Below, one piece after another: positions 26,501 through 41,070 of a DNA stretch of 64,000 bases. Under the pieces are notes generated by a model. The model was not told the DNA's origin. It searched no databases and saw nothing but the letters and a program-made list of their open reading frames with translations. The stretch lies in the NCBI GenBank assembly GCA_963556255.1, contig OY744605.1, forward strand, positions 67,926,110-67,990,109, written 5' to 3'. This stretch comes from Allolobophora icterica (lineage: Eukaryota; Annelida; Clitellata; Crassiclitellata; Lumbricidae). Within the stretch, counting starts at the first letter, position 1, and every line of letters begins with the position of its first letter. The position numbers and the translations under genes were made by a program.

Positions 26501-29500
26501 CACTACATACATACATATATACAACATATACAAACATATATACAAGTAAACACTATACATACATACATATACATGTAAGCAACTCTGTCTTAAATATGAT
26601 GAAGACCATATGCCGACCAACAACAGTAAATAACCGTAAAGTTGCCATTAAACATGGCAGGGTTGTTGCCTGATGATACTTTCGTCTGTGTTGAATAAAA
26701 TGTGTAAGTATAAATAAAACTAAATTGCTGAATAATTTGATAGGCAGGATATATTACATCATTTATTTTTAAATGGAATTTGAGTACAAAGAAATTACAT
26801 ATGCTCCTGTTCACCAACATTTCTGACAAATGCATATTGCATACATGCTAACCGATACATACAAATACATTATGTACTAATGTACATATTCATACTAATA
26901 CATATATACTAATGTATGCATGTATATAGACTATAATATATACACAATACAAATTTATATATTGCCTGAAATGTTGGTAAACTGAAGCACACTTTATTTC
27001 TTTACACTGTGAAACTGAGTTGAAAAATTAGTATGCATGCATACAAACATAGGTACACAAATACATACGTAGGAAAACAAAAGCGCATGCTTGCCCAGAT
27101 GCATGCGTAGTACTTATTGTGACACAATCAAGTGTCATTATAGCTGAAGAAGAGAAAGATCTTTGTCCGCCAGAGACAATGCTCCATCATCATCTCCAAC
27201 AATTCATCATCGCAGCCTGGGGGGCATCAATTCTAACGAAACCCGGTTTCAACGCTAGCAATTAATTAACTTACCTCATCCACAGCCAAGAAGTCAACAG
27301 GTGCACGAAAACTAATCATCATAAAACCATCATCCCCTCTCCCCCTCCCCCCCACCCCACCCATCGAGGTCAATCGGTGCGACACGACGCTGACCAACGC
27401 AACGATATAACACCCTCCTTCCAGGGCAGTCAACGGGTACAACGCATGACCTCTGAACTGTGTCGGGTCAGGGTCAAAATGCAAACGACGCCCTCTGGAG
27501 GTCTTTGGCCGTAAAGGCGTCGTTTGTCTCCCAATACAACACATATTTATTAGGTGTAGTTTTCCCAAGTCTCTGCTTGTCGGCGTCGCGGTCACCGACA
27601 AAAGAAAACTTAAAAGGAAGCGCCGACAACCTGTCAAGTAGGTAACTGGACAATTATATAGCTCCTTCATTTCGTCGATACGACGATCGCCGGTGCAGTT
27701 AGAGTTAAGACAATCGAGCCAGGTTAGTCGCGTGATAGATGATTGTCAATCTGACGCCATGCACTATAAGCCGCCCTTCGTCTTTGATGTGCCGCACAAG
27801 TCGGAAGGTTATACAAGTGTCCTGCCTTTGGATTGCAGTGGTCTCGCGTGTGTGTGTGTGTGTGCCTCCGAGGCGAATGACCCTTCCAACTTAAGGGAAA
27901 ACACTTGGGTGGTTTTCTATGCAGGCAAATAGATTACCTTTATCTTTATGCCCATTAGAAACCTTAAGAGAGGAGAATAAACAAGTATGTTACGGTCACC
28001 TTTAGTGCCCCTTAAATCCTCTTAACTGCACTCCTCCGAAGGGTCATATGCTTCCTGTCTTGTTTGCTCATGATCGGGTGCCAAAAGGCACTATGTATAT
28101 TATATATACTATATATATATATATATTACAGTATATATATATATATACAAATATATATACAGAATGTATGCTCACCACAAATGAAGGACCTATGGACATT
28201 TTCTTGCAGTTTTCGATCTCTCTCAGGCAGAACTCGACGATCGTATGATCATCCTGTGATTCTTCTCGTAAGCCCCATCGAAGATCGATCAGCTACAATC
28301 AGGCAATTCATAACTTACACTCAAGTAATGTAATGCAAAGCAGTGCAATGTAACCACACCTTATTCACCACATCGTTCACTGTGAGGTAACATGCATTAT
28401 GTTACATTACACACTTTTTTATGGTTTCATAGATCACTGGACATAAACTGATTGCACATACACTAGTCATAATTGCAAACCCAGTCTATAAATCGCTGCT
28501 TAGAAACTAAGTGCAGCGCACCAGTTTATTCACAAGTGCAGCGTCAAGCCAGACAGAGATGAGGTGCAGGGGCGCCTCCAGGATATTTTTGGTGTACGCA
28601 CAAGTATGAGACAACGCGTAGGCCGGGAACGAGGTGAGCAAAGCGAACCGCGAGCGAAGCGAGCTACTAGCGATTAGGGGGTCTGGGGGAGCGTCGTAAG
28701 CTCCCCCAGCGGGGTCTGGGAGCATTTGGGGTTAAATTAAGGCAATTTTCCGATACCTGAAACACAGGCAACTATAATAAATTGAGTATCACTTTACATG
28801 CAAGGATGGGTCAGCAGCGGATTTTTCAACATGTCAACTGGTGTGCAAATTCCCCACCAGCCCTCTCAAGTTCCCCACCAGTGGATTTTGTCCTTTTTAG
28901 TCTCACCAGTCGCCACCAATGAAGAAATTATTAAAATCTGAGTTTATTTTATTATGACCTTGAGGCTTGAAGTTGAATTTTCTCAATAATAACGAGTAAT
29001 AATTATGGTGCTTTCTGCATTAGCTACAAATATGTCCTTTTCCCAACTTCTCTGATTCAATGCTTTTCGACTTAAATTACCCACGAAACGTGTCCTTTTT
29101 CAAAATATCCCACCAGTAGAAATTTCTTAAACTCTTTGTGGTGGTGCATTTGCACGCTGGGCTGTTTGCCCGAGCCAAGCAATCTAGGCATATGTAAGTC
29201 AACGTCTAATCTTCAGGGCTGTAGTGGTAAAATTAGAGGTGAGTATGCGCTACAGGTTAGTTTTCCTAAACAAATTAGAGGTGAGTACACGCTACCGAAT
29301 AGTCCTCCGAAACACTGAGGGGAGGGGTTTGGGAAGGGGGCTGTGCCCCCTTCTCAATCAAGAAATTTTTTAGAAATATGGAAACGATTTGGTGAGCGTT
29401 TAAACTATTGAAATGACGGAATTACTCAATTTCTGATGCATCACCTATGCTAAAATTTACCACGATGGGGACCAACTACTTAACTAGTAGTTAAAAGTTC

Positions 29501-32500
29501 TTTCTATCTACTTTCAAAATAAGTAGTTATGACTACAGTTTATCTACTTGAGATGACAAGTAGTTAACTCTTTTACTTGTTGGACATAAGCTGAAACAGT
29601 GCGGTTCACATCCAGTCTGGCGTCCTCCGGCAAAAAATTTAACTTGAACTGGGGCAGGTACACGGATGCAAGCAAGTGTTCCTTGTGGTATACGTTCACA
29701 GAGGTGAGTATACCGCAAAATATATTTTGTGAAGTGAGTATACGGGCTCGAGAGGTGAGTACACGCTGTATACCCGCGTATACCCTCGACTACTCTTGAT
29801 GCTAATTCTGAAGCTAATGTCCAGGTTTTTCTTTTGTGTCCATGTAGTATAGCAAATTTATGCTTTCTTTGCTACAAGTTTTTTCATAGTTCAACTGAGA
29901 AAACTTGGCAAACAGAGTATAGTAATCATTGTTCCTGCCCTCTTTAAGATTGTTGCAATAAATCTGCACTGGAACATTACCGAGGTAAGACACTGCCACA
30001 TTTTCTAGAAACCCACCATATTCGTCCTTTCTGCTCATAATCTCAAAACGATGTTCGAGTGACAAATAACTTTATCAAGTAAAAACGTCAAATCTTTTCC
30101 TACTGTCATAATATCAGATGCATTTAATTCCAGGAACTCTACAACTTTCGTAATCGTAATCGTAATCTCCAAACTTCTAAAGCGCCACTCGAAGGCCAAG
30201 CGCAGGGCACCAGCCTATTCACGAGCGCTACGTCAGATCAGAGGGGGTTCCAGAGAGTAGTCCAAAAGAGGTCCGAGTCCGGTTTCCAGAAGGCCAAACC
30301 AAATCAGAGGGAGATCATTCCAGAGTCATGGTGCTGTGATGGAAATGGCTCGGTTGGAGAACTTGAGGTGTGTAGTGACTGGGGGTCGAGAAAGACTGAG
30401 ATAGGGCGATGATCGGGTGGAGCGGGTTGTCTGAATGGTGAAGAAATCACGAAGGCACTTGGGCTGAGAATATTGTAGGGAGTTGTAGGCTAGTGATAGG
30501 ACTTTGTAGTGGATTCGCTCTGGGGTTTATAACCAATGGAGTGTTTTGAGGATGGGAGTGATATGATGATGTTTGGGCGTTCTAGTGACAGCTCTGGCTA
30601 GTGAGTTTTGGATAAGCTGTAGACGCTTGATTTGAGTGGATTCAAGGTTGAGAAAAAGAGAATTGCAGTAGTCAATATTCGAATGAACAATGGAGGTAGC
30701 AATGAAGGAGGCAGTTTCAAGGTCGAGCATGGGTCGTATGCGTCGGAGGTCACGAATGTGCATGAACCACGAGTGCCAGAGGTTGGTGATGTGGTTGGAG
30801 AAGGAGAGGTGTGAATAAAAAATAGCACTAAGATTTTTGGAAGGACTGGAACCAGAGAAGAGCAGTGTCAGAGGTGAAGGTGAGAGACGATCAGTTAGTC
30901 AAAAGGTTTATGGAAGGATCAGGGATTTTCTTGATTTGATCAGGAAGGCCTAGGATGATGAATTCAGTTTTGGAAGGGTTAAGGCAGAGGAGATTGGATG
31001 ACATCCACTGTGAAATAAGGTTAACCACGTTGAGTAGTTGTTTGATGGCGGTGGAAAAAAGAGCCTGGAGAGACGGATATGAAGAGTTGGGTGTCATCTG
31101 CATAGAGATGGTGGTCGACAGAGGAGGATTGTCTTAAAGGAGTGGTATAAAGGAAGAAAAGTAGAGGACCCAGGACGGAGCCTTGAGGGACACCACAGGA
31201 AAGAGGGAGGGGTTGTGAGCAGTGGCTGGAGGCTTTAACAGAGAAGGATCGGGAAGACAAGTAGGACTGGAACCAGAGTAGAGCAGTGCCAGAGACGCCA
31301 AACCAAGAAGATAGTCGTTGAAGGAGGCTGTGATCAATGTGTCTCAATGTATCAGCAATTCTTATTTCTTAATTTCTGCAGCTGATGAGCATAGCATGCC
31401 GTTGCGTTTTCTACTGGACTTTTGCACCGACATATCTGTGCACACAGCGAAACATCTGAAAAGACATCGGCCGTCACCAACAACGGCTACTGTGGAGCTT
31501 GCTGATTTGAGAAATATATAATCCGCAACTTCACTAGCATTTTGAAGTCCTGCAACAAGTTAATGAATTTTTAAGCGAAATATTAAGTTTACCTACGATA
31601 AATAGCTCTATCGATTATTTGGTGCGAATTTCTCATAACCAAGGAATTCCATAGACCCTCCGACTATAAGTTTTTAACTCACCAATACCAACCAAGCATT
31701 AGAGACACGCCAGTTCATTAAACCACTTATCAACTATTCAACTATAATGGTTTTTCTCAGTTTTGAAAAGTTTATAATAGTCTATTTATGTAGGCCTAAA
31801 AGCTCAAACAAATTTCTAACAAAAATTAAAGTAAATTTTAAATTTTTTCGCAAATAACAAATTTCACCTACCATCACCATCCGGTAATTTCCGTTGATGC
31901 ACCGTTAAATCTGTATGCCTCGTCTAATGATGGTATACGACTACGAGCAGCATTTCGGAAATTTAATCGGGTTTCTCGAAATCGTTTTAGGGGTGGTCCG
32001 CTGCCTGTCATTATTTTGTAATAATTAGGGCCTACGTCACTACTACGCTTTATAAGTTAGGAAGTTACCGTAGTTAGTCTACTAATTCACTAGATGGTGT
32101 TAGACTGTTAGTTTACCTAATATTAAAACTAGTACCTAAGTTATTAATTATAATTTTATAATCTCTTTTTCATTTGTAATTTTTTTATTTCTTAGCCGTT
32201 CAGCGCTGTACGCACTTGCGTAAGTGCGTACGTCTCGAGGCGCCCATGATGAGGTGTGAAGAACAACTTCCAGTTGCCATGGAGACCAGAGACACAATGA
32301 GACAGAGGAGCTGTCACAGTGGATTGCGTTCAGGTTGAGAGAAATGGAAAGATGTTGGATTGGATCGAGGTCCCACCAAATGGTGCAAAACCAAAGTCCC
32401 ATGCAGTTTTCAGGAAAACTTAATTCTTTGAAGAGGTGGGAATTTGGTTTTGAATTGTGAATAGAAAGCCAGTGAAGACAGCTTTGGAGCCTTTGGTGGG

Positions 32501-32852
32501 AGAATGATGGGAGGGGTTAAGGAAAGGAGAATTTGAGCAATACAGTGGCCTATGGTGACACTCTATGTACAATGCAGCAATATCTAGTCAATGGATAAAA
32601 GCATTTCATAAATCACATTGCTTCCTCTCTACATTTGTATAGCCCCTTCATCCGGCTGTTGGATATAAGATGCCAGTGGCACATTATGCTCATGTTTCGT
32701 TACACTACATCCATCATATTGAACTTATTGACCCATAAATCACAAATTCAAATTATTTCGCCACACTTGTTTACCACATTCAGTTCTTTCTTTAATCCAT
32801 TCCTTCATTCATCCATTCCTTTCTTCATCCAATGGACTGGTATGTATTTGCT

Positions 32853-32937
<85 letters not shown>

Positions 32938-35900
32938 GCTAACTGAACAGATATAAGCTCATACATATATAATTATTCATACAAATACATATATACTAAT
33001 GTGTGCAAGCATATACTATGAATGCAATATAAATACATACAAATTTCTTATACTAAACAATTGTAGTGAAAAATTAGTTTGCATACAAACACACATATAT
33101 ACTTACATACATAAACTAAATACATTTATTCATTCAGACATTCCTCTGCTCATCCATTCCTTTCCCAGTCCATTCATCACTTATCCAATCATTTCCCCAT
33201 CCATTTACTCTTTTTCCTCCACGGATAATAACGACCTGCTAACATCAACTGGAGCAAATTGCTTCCTCCACAGCACAATGACAACCACCGAGTCACTACA
33301 ACACTAAACCTCTGTCGCTGCAACGCCATCAATCAGAGACAATTAGCGACAGAAGATAAAACCTTGACCTGCGTCAGTAACAGAAAGCGATTCATCCATG
33401 ATTCATCAGCGCTGAATCACGACCGTAGATTAATCCCCCATCGGAGCCATTTAACTCCTACCCCAACTCCAATGCATTGGCTCATCTGGCTTCCAGATTT
33501 ATAAAAGTAAATGTCTCGCTACATGAGATACAAATGTGGCCACACGCTTAAACGTGTTGTCTGGCAACAGTAGGTATTAAAGTGGTCTACACCCATATCT
33601 AGCACAATCACTTGGGGCAGTGGCTGAATCACGACCGTAGATTTATGTCAAATGTCTGTCAAATGCAGAACTTTTGTCTTTCACCTTTGACTCTGGGGTT
33701 TGGAACCCAACCCATCATGTGATATTGACAGTTCTTTTGTGAACTGAACCCAACAACGAGAGGTCAGGAGTTCAAATCCCTATCACCGCAGAAATTTGTG
33801 TCAAGATTTCTGCTCCATCTGCGCCCCCTAGCCAACTCAGCTATAATGAGTACATTGATCGCACACTAGCAACTGGAAGATGACACGGCGACGGACAGGA
33901 CTGGCCACTGTCCATCATATGCCAAGACTAAGATAACTGAAGTCGTTAACATTTCATAGTATTACCCCAAGCTATCCCAGGGCTAGCTTAAGGCACTTCT
34001 CTTCTTCTTTGGCAAGCCTAAGGAAAGTTGTCCCATTCTAAGAGCGATTTTGTCAGGTTTAGGCTTCGGCTGAAAGACCCTGCAACGTCCAGACCACGTA
34101 TATGAAGGATTAATGTTGATGGGACGTGATTTACCTTATAATGCTACCTAGAGATCATGCCATAACTTAACATTCTTAGTAACTAGATGAATAAGCGTTT
34201 CGATCACACTAACGTCTAATGCTTCGAGACATTGCTCTAAGAAGTAGGCCACAGTTAAGATGCTTCATTAGAATAAACCTCTGTTGCTGGACCAAGGTTC
34301 CAGAATCGAGAACACACTTGCAGAATCTGTTCACACCGTTGAGCCCTTTGTCTTTGCATATTTAACTCCAGACGTTCTTGGTTTCTTCATGCTTATCCTA
34401 CTTTCTGAATTATTAAGGTTCTAATCACTGGATTTGTCCAGATTACAAATCCGTTCTCGAGTGCCACTGACTGATGCCTAGTGGAATTATCAGAGCAGCG
34501 CCACAGAACTTCCACAACTGGATTAGAATGAGCAATAACGTCACACACTGTTTTCATAGATCGTTTCTAGGTGTGGGCCACAGTTAACATAAGATATTAA
34601 TAGATATATGAGCCTTCGATACACATCAGTGTCTACTCTTCCCAGACATGGCTTTTAGCAGTTCGCCACCTGCCTGTGATTGCTCGAAGGGACAAGTACA
34701 AATTGATCTGGGGGTCAGTTGATGGCTATCTCATCGCAACGGGGTCAATTCACCAGGGGCGCTCACGTCATCGCCGGCAAAGTGCTAACTTAGTCACGAG
34801 GACAGGGAGGGCAGAGTGACAGACAACGTCGCTCAGCCACACTCGGCATCCAATTGTCTGCCTGCAGCAGATACTAATGTTACCAGGAAAGCTCAGTAGG
34901 GCACACATAAAACACAGAGTGACTCAAGGCATGATTAATCTAATATGAGGAAATCTATAACGCCCGCCGTTATCACATCATGTACATCAATCTAGGGTAG
35001 CTTCAAGTGAAATAATCCTAGTTAAAAACTCCTAATCCACAGCCCCTAGCCAACAACAGGTCAGGCAAACCCGGAATCAGTTAGGCTAGATATATAGAAC
35101 TGTACAGAAACCGATGATTAAGACAATTAGGGAGGAGCCTAAAGGGGGTTGAAATTCTGGGGAATCACTGACTATTTTTCAGCCAAAACAATGTTATGGT
35201 TTCTATAATAGACCTAATTATAAGTAATTACTTTTGATGCCAGGAGACCCAAATGCCGAGGCCCAGCAGTGAAAGTGCGTCGTTATTTTTCTTGGTAAGC
35301 ATATACCCTGCACCGCCTGAGTGGAATGATACTAGACTTTTGTACTGTATTATATTTGTCAATTTATATAGCGCCTCTAACAGAACCAACTACTCAGAAG
35401 TGTTTAAATAAGCGTGCACAATCAGTCGATTGCTTTGGATATTGCCCACCCAGTCACTGTGGGCTATCACACCAATGACACACCATCATGTCTCTCCAGC
35501 TTCATCCTCCGTCCGTGGATTCGGACCTGGTACTGAGACTGACCAAACAACATGGATACCGCAGACATGATTTGATTTAGTGCCAGCATATAAGCTGGTG
35601 TCTATCTGATGCAGCTTTGTGTGGTGCTGAGAAAATTTTGAGATTTACATCATATTAGAGGTTTGATTGTGAAGGTTATTGCCAGACAAAGAACATTGCT
35701 TTTACAAGAGTCTCTCTTTGCAAGAGTCTCTGGCCAGTCGGCTGAGCATCACAAGCAGACAAAACATGTCCCAGAGCCACATTAGTGATGTGCTGCCATG
35801 CTGATGCCATGTGGCAATTCCGAGAGAGCAGCTGCTTTTCAAATACAATTCATCCATTCCACTCCTGCCTTTTTCCACTTGGAATTCTAATCTCTCTTTC

Positions 35901-35961
35901 TTTCTCTGTCTGTCTTTCTGTCTCACTGTATCTCCATCTTCATCTCTCTTTATCTATCTAC

Positions 35962-35995
<34 letters not shown>

Positions 35996-36536
35996 TTCTC
36001 CCTTACTCTTTCTTTCTCTGTAACTCTTCCTGTCTCTCTTTCTTTGCATCTGTCTCTCTCTCACTCTGTCTGTCACAGTCTCTCTCCTAATCTCAGTCTC
36101 AAGTGTGTCAGTGAAGAGTGGCTCTTGTGAGTACATCTCGACATCAAACAGCATCCCTCATAACCATCTCATGCATTTCATAAATGCCATTTCCAGAACA
36201 AAACGCCATCTATCACTCTAACAATTTGCTCAATCAAGCAGAACAGTTGCAGCTTCAAATTTATACTTTGCTACAAACTGGACCCTATTAATTCAATTAC
36301 TTACTCAACCAAAATAACTTTAAAATCTTGTTATTATTGTACTTGTAATTTGTAATGTAATTGTATTAATGAATGCACATTGTATAGCCTCCTCCATATT
36401 CCGTACTGGGCTATAATTGCAATAGGTTTCTGTTTGGCATTGTTACATCAAATCCCAAAAAGGTTACACACATACATACACAGATACTTACACATACACA
36501 TGCACAGTTACATACATGCACATACAGACATTGGCA

Positions 36537-36589
<53 letters not shown>

Positions 36590-39500
36590 CTCTATATATA
36601 TATATATATACATACATATATATATGTATATATAATTATATAAACACAAATACACACACTGTGACACACATCAAGCAAATGAATAATGCATAGATTTTCA
36701 TAATCAGTTGACAAACCCAGCAGACGCCTAAAATACAACAACACTGGCTCCGTCCGTCCGTTTGTCGTCCATCAGTCCGTCTGCCCATCCGCTAATCCCA
36801 CCCTCCTACCATCCTTCGACCGTCCGTAAGTCCATCAGTCTAATCCGTCCCTCCTGTCATCCTTCGACCGTCAGTCCTTCCTTGTCCTTCCGTCTGCCGT
36901 GGGAGCAAGCACATGGTCGGAAAAAACAGCAGAGGCATGAGCAGCATGGAGATGAGGAGAGGCAAGAGCACCAAATTGTCAGTATCTGAAACCGACACGA
37001 GCGTCTACTATGAGGCTGATCCGCTTGGCCCAGACAGAAACGACGTATTATACGAATGAGCCGAAGAGAGAAATGTGTACAGGACCAATTATCGTGTCTG
37101 TTTAGACAGAGGAGCCAGCGGAAAAACAATATTCAACAACAATTAGCTATTCGCAGGAGCATCGCGCAGACAACCACCAGTGATCGCACACGCACACAAC
37201 AGAATGGGAACCGTGTCAGCATAGGCGCAGGGTGAGAATTGTCTTTCTTAGGACCCCACAGTAAAGTCTTCATTGCACACCCCAACTCCATGTAAATCAA
37301 AGTCTAACCCCCCCCCGTCTTTTTCCTACAATTCTCATACTGCATAGGCGTAGACTCTGGGGGGGGGGGGAGAAGCCGGGGCACGTGCTCCCAAATAATT
37401 GAGATGGACTGTACACCCAATGCAACAAGTGTAGAATGAATAACCAAATCCCCCACCCAATATATTGGACAACTTTACGTTCCAGAACACCTACACAGTG
37501 TCACGTAATGTACATGTAGATAGCAGACAATGTATGTAAGCTGTCCAATCGAGAGTCTACATATGCATGCGTGTGCATGGTCGTGTGTGTACACACACGG
37601 CCATACACACGCATACGTGGTGGTCGGCGCGTAGGGTGCGTAGGTTGCGGAGTTTGAGCCACGTGCATATCTGTAGGACGGTCGGCAGCTTCTGCAAAGG
37701 CAAACAGTCGGCTGAATGAGGATGAAGGCAAGAGATTTCAACATCAGACGAACGACAGACAGAGACAGAACCACCTTAGACAGCCAACAGCCATTATTCT
37801 CATTGCAGACACACTACCTGTCTGTCTGCCCGTCAACTTTGTCATTCTGCCTGCCTGTCTATCTGCCTGCATATTTCGTTCTCTCTGCCTATCTGTCTGT
37901 GTATGTCTTCTCGCACGTGCATGTCTCTTTTATTTCTATTCCGGTCTGTCTGCGCCAGCCTGTCTAACTCTCTATGTCCGCCTGACTGTCTCTGTCTGTC
38001 TGTTCCTCTCTACCTACCTATTTCTGTCTGTCTATCTGCCTGTCTGTCAAACATGGATTCATCCTCACATATATATAATACTTTACCCAAACCTCAAATC
38101 CTGGATCCTTGCCTGCAAACTCTCCATCTAATATACTTCACCCTAACTGTTTCGACCCATATAGCATTCCTGAGCTCAAGACAGTAGCAACACCAGCTAT
38201 ACACGGTTTGGGGCATAAAGGAATGAAACGCTTCGGAAACACGTTAGTCCGTCAAGTGAGGGGCGTACGTCCATTCTGCCCCACCTCCTGAAATTCTGCG
38301 TTCGCCAATGCTATTTCTAACGCACCAAACCGCGACAGAGACCCAATACATAACGATAAATGGGGGCAGGCAGGCGGACAGAAAGGCAAAGACAGAGAGG
38401 GCCAGGCTCAAAGACAGACCGCCAAACCGTTCTGACAAAGCAGACAGAGAAATAAACACATAGACTGGCAGACCAGCAAGCAGACCGACAGACAGAGGAA
38501 CGTCGTACAAAAAGGTAGAGGGAGAGAAACAGGAACGTCTGGGGTTGCGAATAACGGCAGCCTCAGCCCGACACGTTCGTATCCGATCCGAAAGTAATCC
38601 TGTTTTTGAGTCTCTAAAGCTGGCAACTGATCGGTGCAGACGTAGCCAAACTGCGGCTGGAGGCTGAGGCAGGCAGCGCCGACAAATACACCTGCGATGC
38701 TACCAGACACTGCCTCAGAACAAGGCCAGCCGACGCGCTTCTTTTCTTCCCTTTTATGCCGTCTCACAAACAATTTCACAGCAGCAGCAGACATTAATGT
38801 AGTCAGAAACACTGTCTGGTTCATAATAACAACAGCAACTGTGTCACTGATCTCACTAGAAATCAATGTAACTTACTGTGGTTTGCCAGTGAGCTTAGCT
38901 TGTCAATAAACACGATTATTATTATTATTATTATTATTGTTGTTGTTATTATTATTATTATTAGACATTACTTCTAAGCGCATTAATTTTCTGGTTGAAT
39001 TAGTGTCTGCTATTCAAAACATTCGATCTTGGAGTGTGTCAGTGTTCTGTCCACATCAGCATCTGTCTTTCCAAACATGAAAACTCTGAGTTTACAAGCG
39101 TTATTGTCACCTTTGTGTATGCTGTTACCAGCCATTACGTACATGTATTTATTTACTTACTATTTATTTATTTGTTACTTTAACACACACACATGGTCAG
39201 GAAATTGGAACCTAATGCACAAAGCCAGTGCACTCACACAACATGTCCACTTTGTCCATGGTTGTTATAAACAGGTTCTGATCAACAATCTCAAACTCGC
39301 AATTGTTGGACTATAGACCAAGTACGCTACCGAACAGACCACAACGCCCCATATCAAAAGATGCGTAACGAGTGCACAGCCGAGCACGTGACCGTCTTAC
39401 CTGGAACTCCAAGCGATATTTTTCTCGGCAGAAGTCCTTCAGACGAGGATAAGCGCATTCCATCAGAGCGTTGCGCTCCTGGATCATGTCTGCCGAAACG

Positions 39501-41039
39501 AAAACAACAAGAAGACGATGAAGCAGACAGGTCACGTATGCACAGAAACAACAACATCGTCCTTAAAAAAACCCGTTTGACGAATCAGAACTTGGCTTAT
39601 CTGGCTACGAAAACTACCCCTTTTTATCCTTCAAAGAACGCTGCAATCCCTTTAGCATTACCCCAGCATTACCCCCAGAGGCAGCCATGGGTGGGTCGTG
39701 TTCACGAATTCACCTTTGCCCTATCCTCAGCACATGAGGGCGGGTGGACAGCACACCCCTTCACTGCCTGGTATTCCCACTGAAGGTGTATAGTTAGTGT
39801 ACTCAATACTCATTAAAGCTGCATACTCATTATAGTTGCACACTCATTATAATTGTGGACTAATTACACGTGCATATTCAATAACATAGCTGCATACTCA
39901 TTATAACTGCATATTAATTATAGCCATGTACTCATTATAACTGAGTTAGCAGTTTATCTGGCTTGAAACATACCAGTTTTTACTACTCTGTTTATCTGGC
40001 TTGAAAAAGCTGTAACTCGAAATACAGTGCATCTGAAATGGGAAGCAGTGACGTCAAACAGCATACCCAGTATCTGATAGCAGTTCATCTGGCTCAAAAG
40101 GAAGTTTTATCTGACTCAAACTTTTAACAGCAGTCGTCAGACTCTCAGTTTTAGTTTGACCCAAAAATCCAGTTCGTCTAATGAAGTGTATTGTGGTATA
40201 AAACAATAGTGTCCTACAGTCTATAAAACATTTTCCTATATCACATAAACATTTCCTATAAACATTACTGTTCTATGTCCTATAAACAGTATTTACCTGT
40301 GTCACATATAAACAGGACTTTCCCGTGTCCTATAAATAGTACTTATTCCTGCATCCTATAAACAGTACTCACTTGTATCCTGTGAAGTATATGCTGCCTA
40401 TAAATTCTACTGTCCTATAAAAGGTATTGTCTGATGTTCAATGTCTTACAAAAAGGTATTGTCAAAAGTCTATGTCCCATATATGTTGTCTAATGTTGAC
40501 AGTGTTCTCCTACAGGTTGTCATTCTTCTGCTAAAAGCCAACCAGCCACAGTGTCTGCTGTTAACAGACATTCTTTCAAACCAGAACATCAACAAGTGGT
40601 ATTATCAGCCGGGGGGGGGCACCTATTACAGACAAAATTCTTTTGCCCATAATTACATAGCAGTTCCATGGCAGACCACTTTCGAGGGCGCAAGATATAT
40701 GTCCTCCAGATAAAAAAGACTATTCCACAGCGGCTGATGGCGTAATAAATCTAGACTACCATACAATTGGAAGAAAGGGAACACCCATGAAAATATGAAA
40801 CGGAGCTGATTTATCGACAATAAATGTCGCAGAAATGGCTGAAATGCATTGATTAGTAATTGAGTCGTTAGCCAACAGATAAACAGAAGACTCCTAACGG
40901 CAGCTGATGGCAAACAATTTTTAACTCTGCGTCCAGGGTTCGATTCCAGATGAGTCAATAAGCTCATGTGCTTTTATATTAGGTGTCATTGTGTCCTTAT
41001 TAATTATTGCTGGTATTTATTATGATTATGTATTGTGAA

Positions 41040-41070
<31 letters not shown>

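Larger units (their letters stand above)
10728..28175 (-). other. NWD-like gene intron 3 (17.4 kb), repeat-rich
   Basis: No nested gene could be supported. It holds tRNA-SINE copies, a foldback element, two hAT-type elements with 8-bp target duplications, minisatellites and microsatellites, listed separately. A CpG-dense stretch near 17.29-17.46 kb has no credible exon. Confidence 0.6.
28567..32248. mobile_element. 3.7 kb hAT transposon with nested LINE
   Basis: TIRs CAGGGGCGCCTC / GAGGCGCCCATG are flanked by an exact 8-bp target duplication ATGAGGTG (28559-28566 and 32249-32256). Subterminal GTACGCAC(T/A)(T/A)G motifs occur at both ends. Inside lie GCGAAGCGAGC-rich sequence (28.65 kb), repeated GAGGTGAGTA(C/T) blocks (29.2-29.8 kb), a minus-strand fragment resembling the C-terminal region of hAT transposases, and a LINE at 30143-31355. 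Non-functional as it stands. Confidence 0.88.
28293..39400 (-). other. NWD-like gene intron 2 (11.1 kb)
   Basis: Dominated by a 3.7 kb hAT element with a nested LINE at its 3' side, then microsatellites, one family A SINE and a MITE. No nested gene was supported; the 152-codon minus ORF at 38408-38866 has no recognisable domain. Confidence 0.6.

Noticed and set aside
31318..31521. Plus ORF next to the LINE 5' end
   Set aside because: No recognisable motif; it lies within the hAT element, and no transposase similarity could be argued.
33259..33504. Minus-strand RWGI-like codons considered as the missing DUF4062 exon
   Set aside because: A stop follows within five codons and there are no splice sites; the true exon was found at 28176-28292.
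38408..38866. 152-codon minus ORF
   Set aside because: No domain, and its C-terminal part is a Cys/Leu-rich translation of CAGA/GACA-type repeat sequence.
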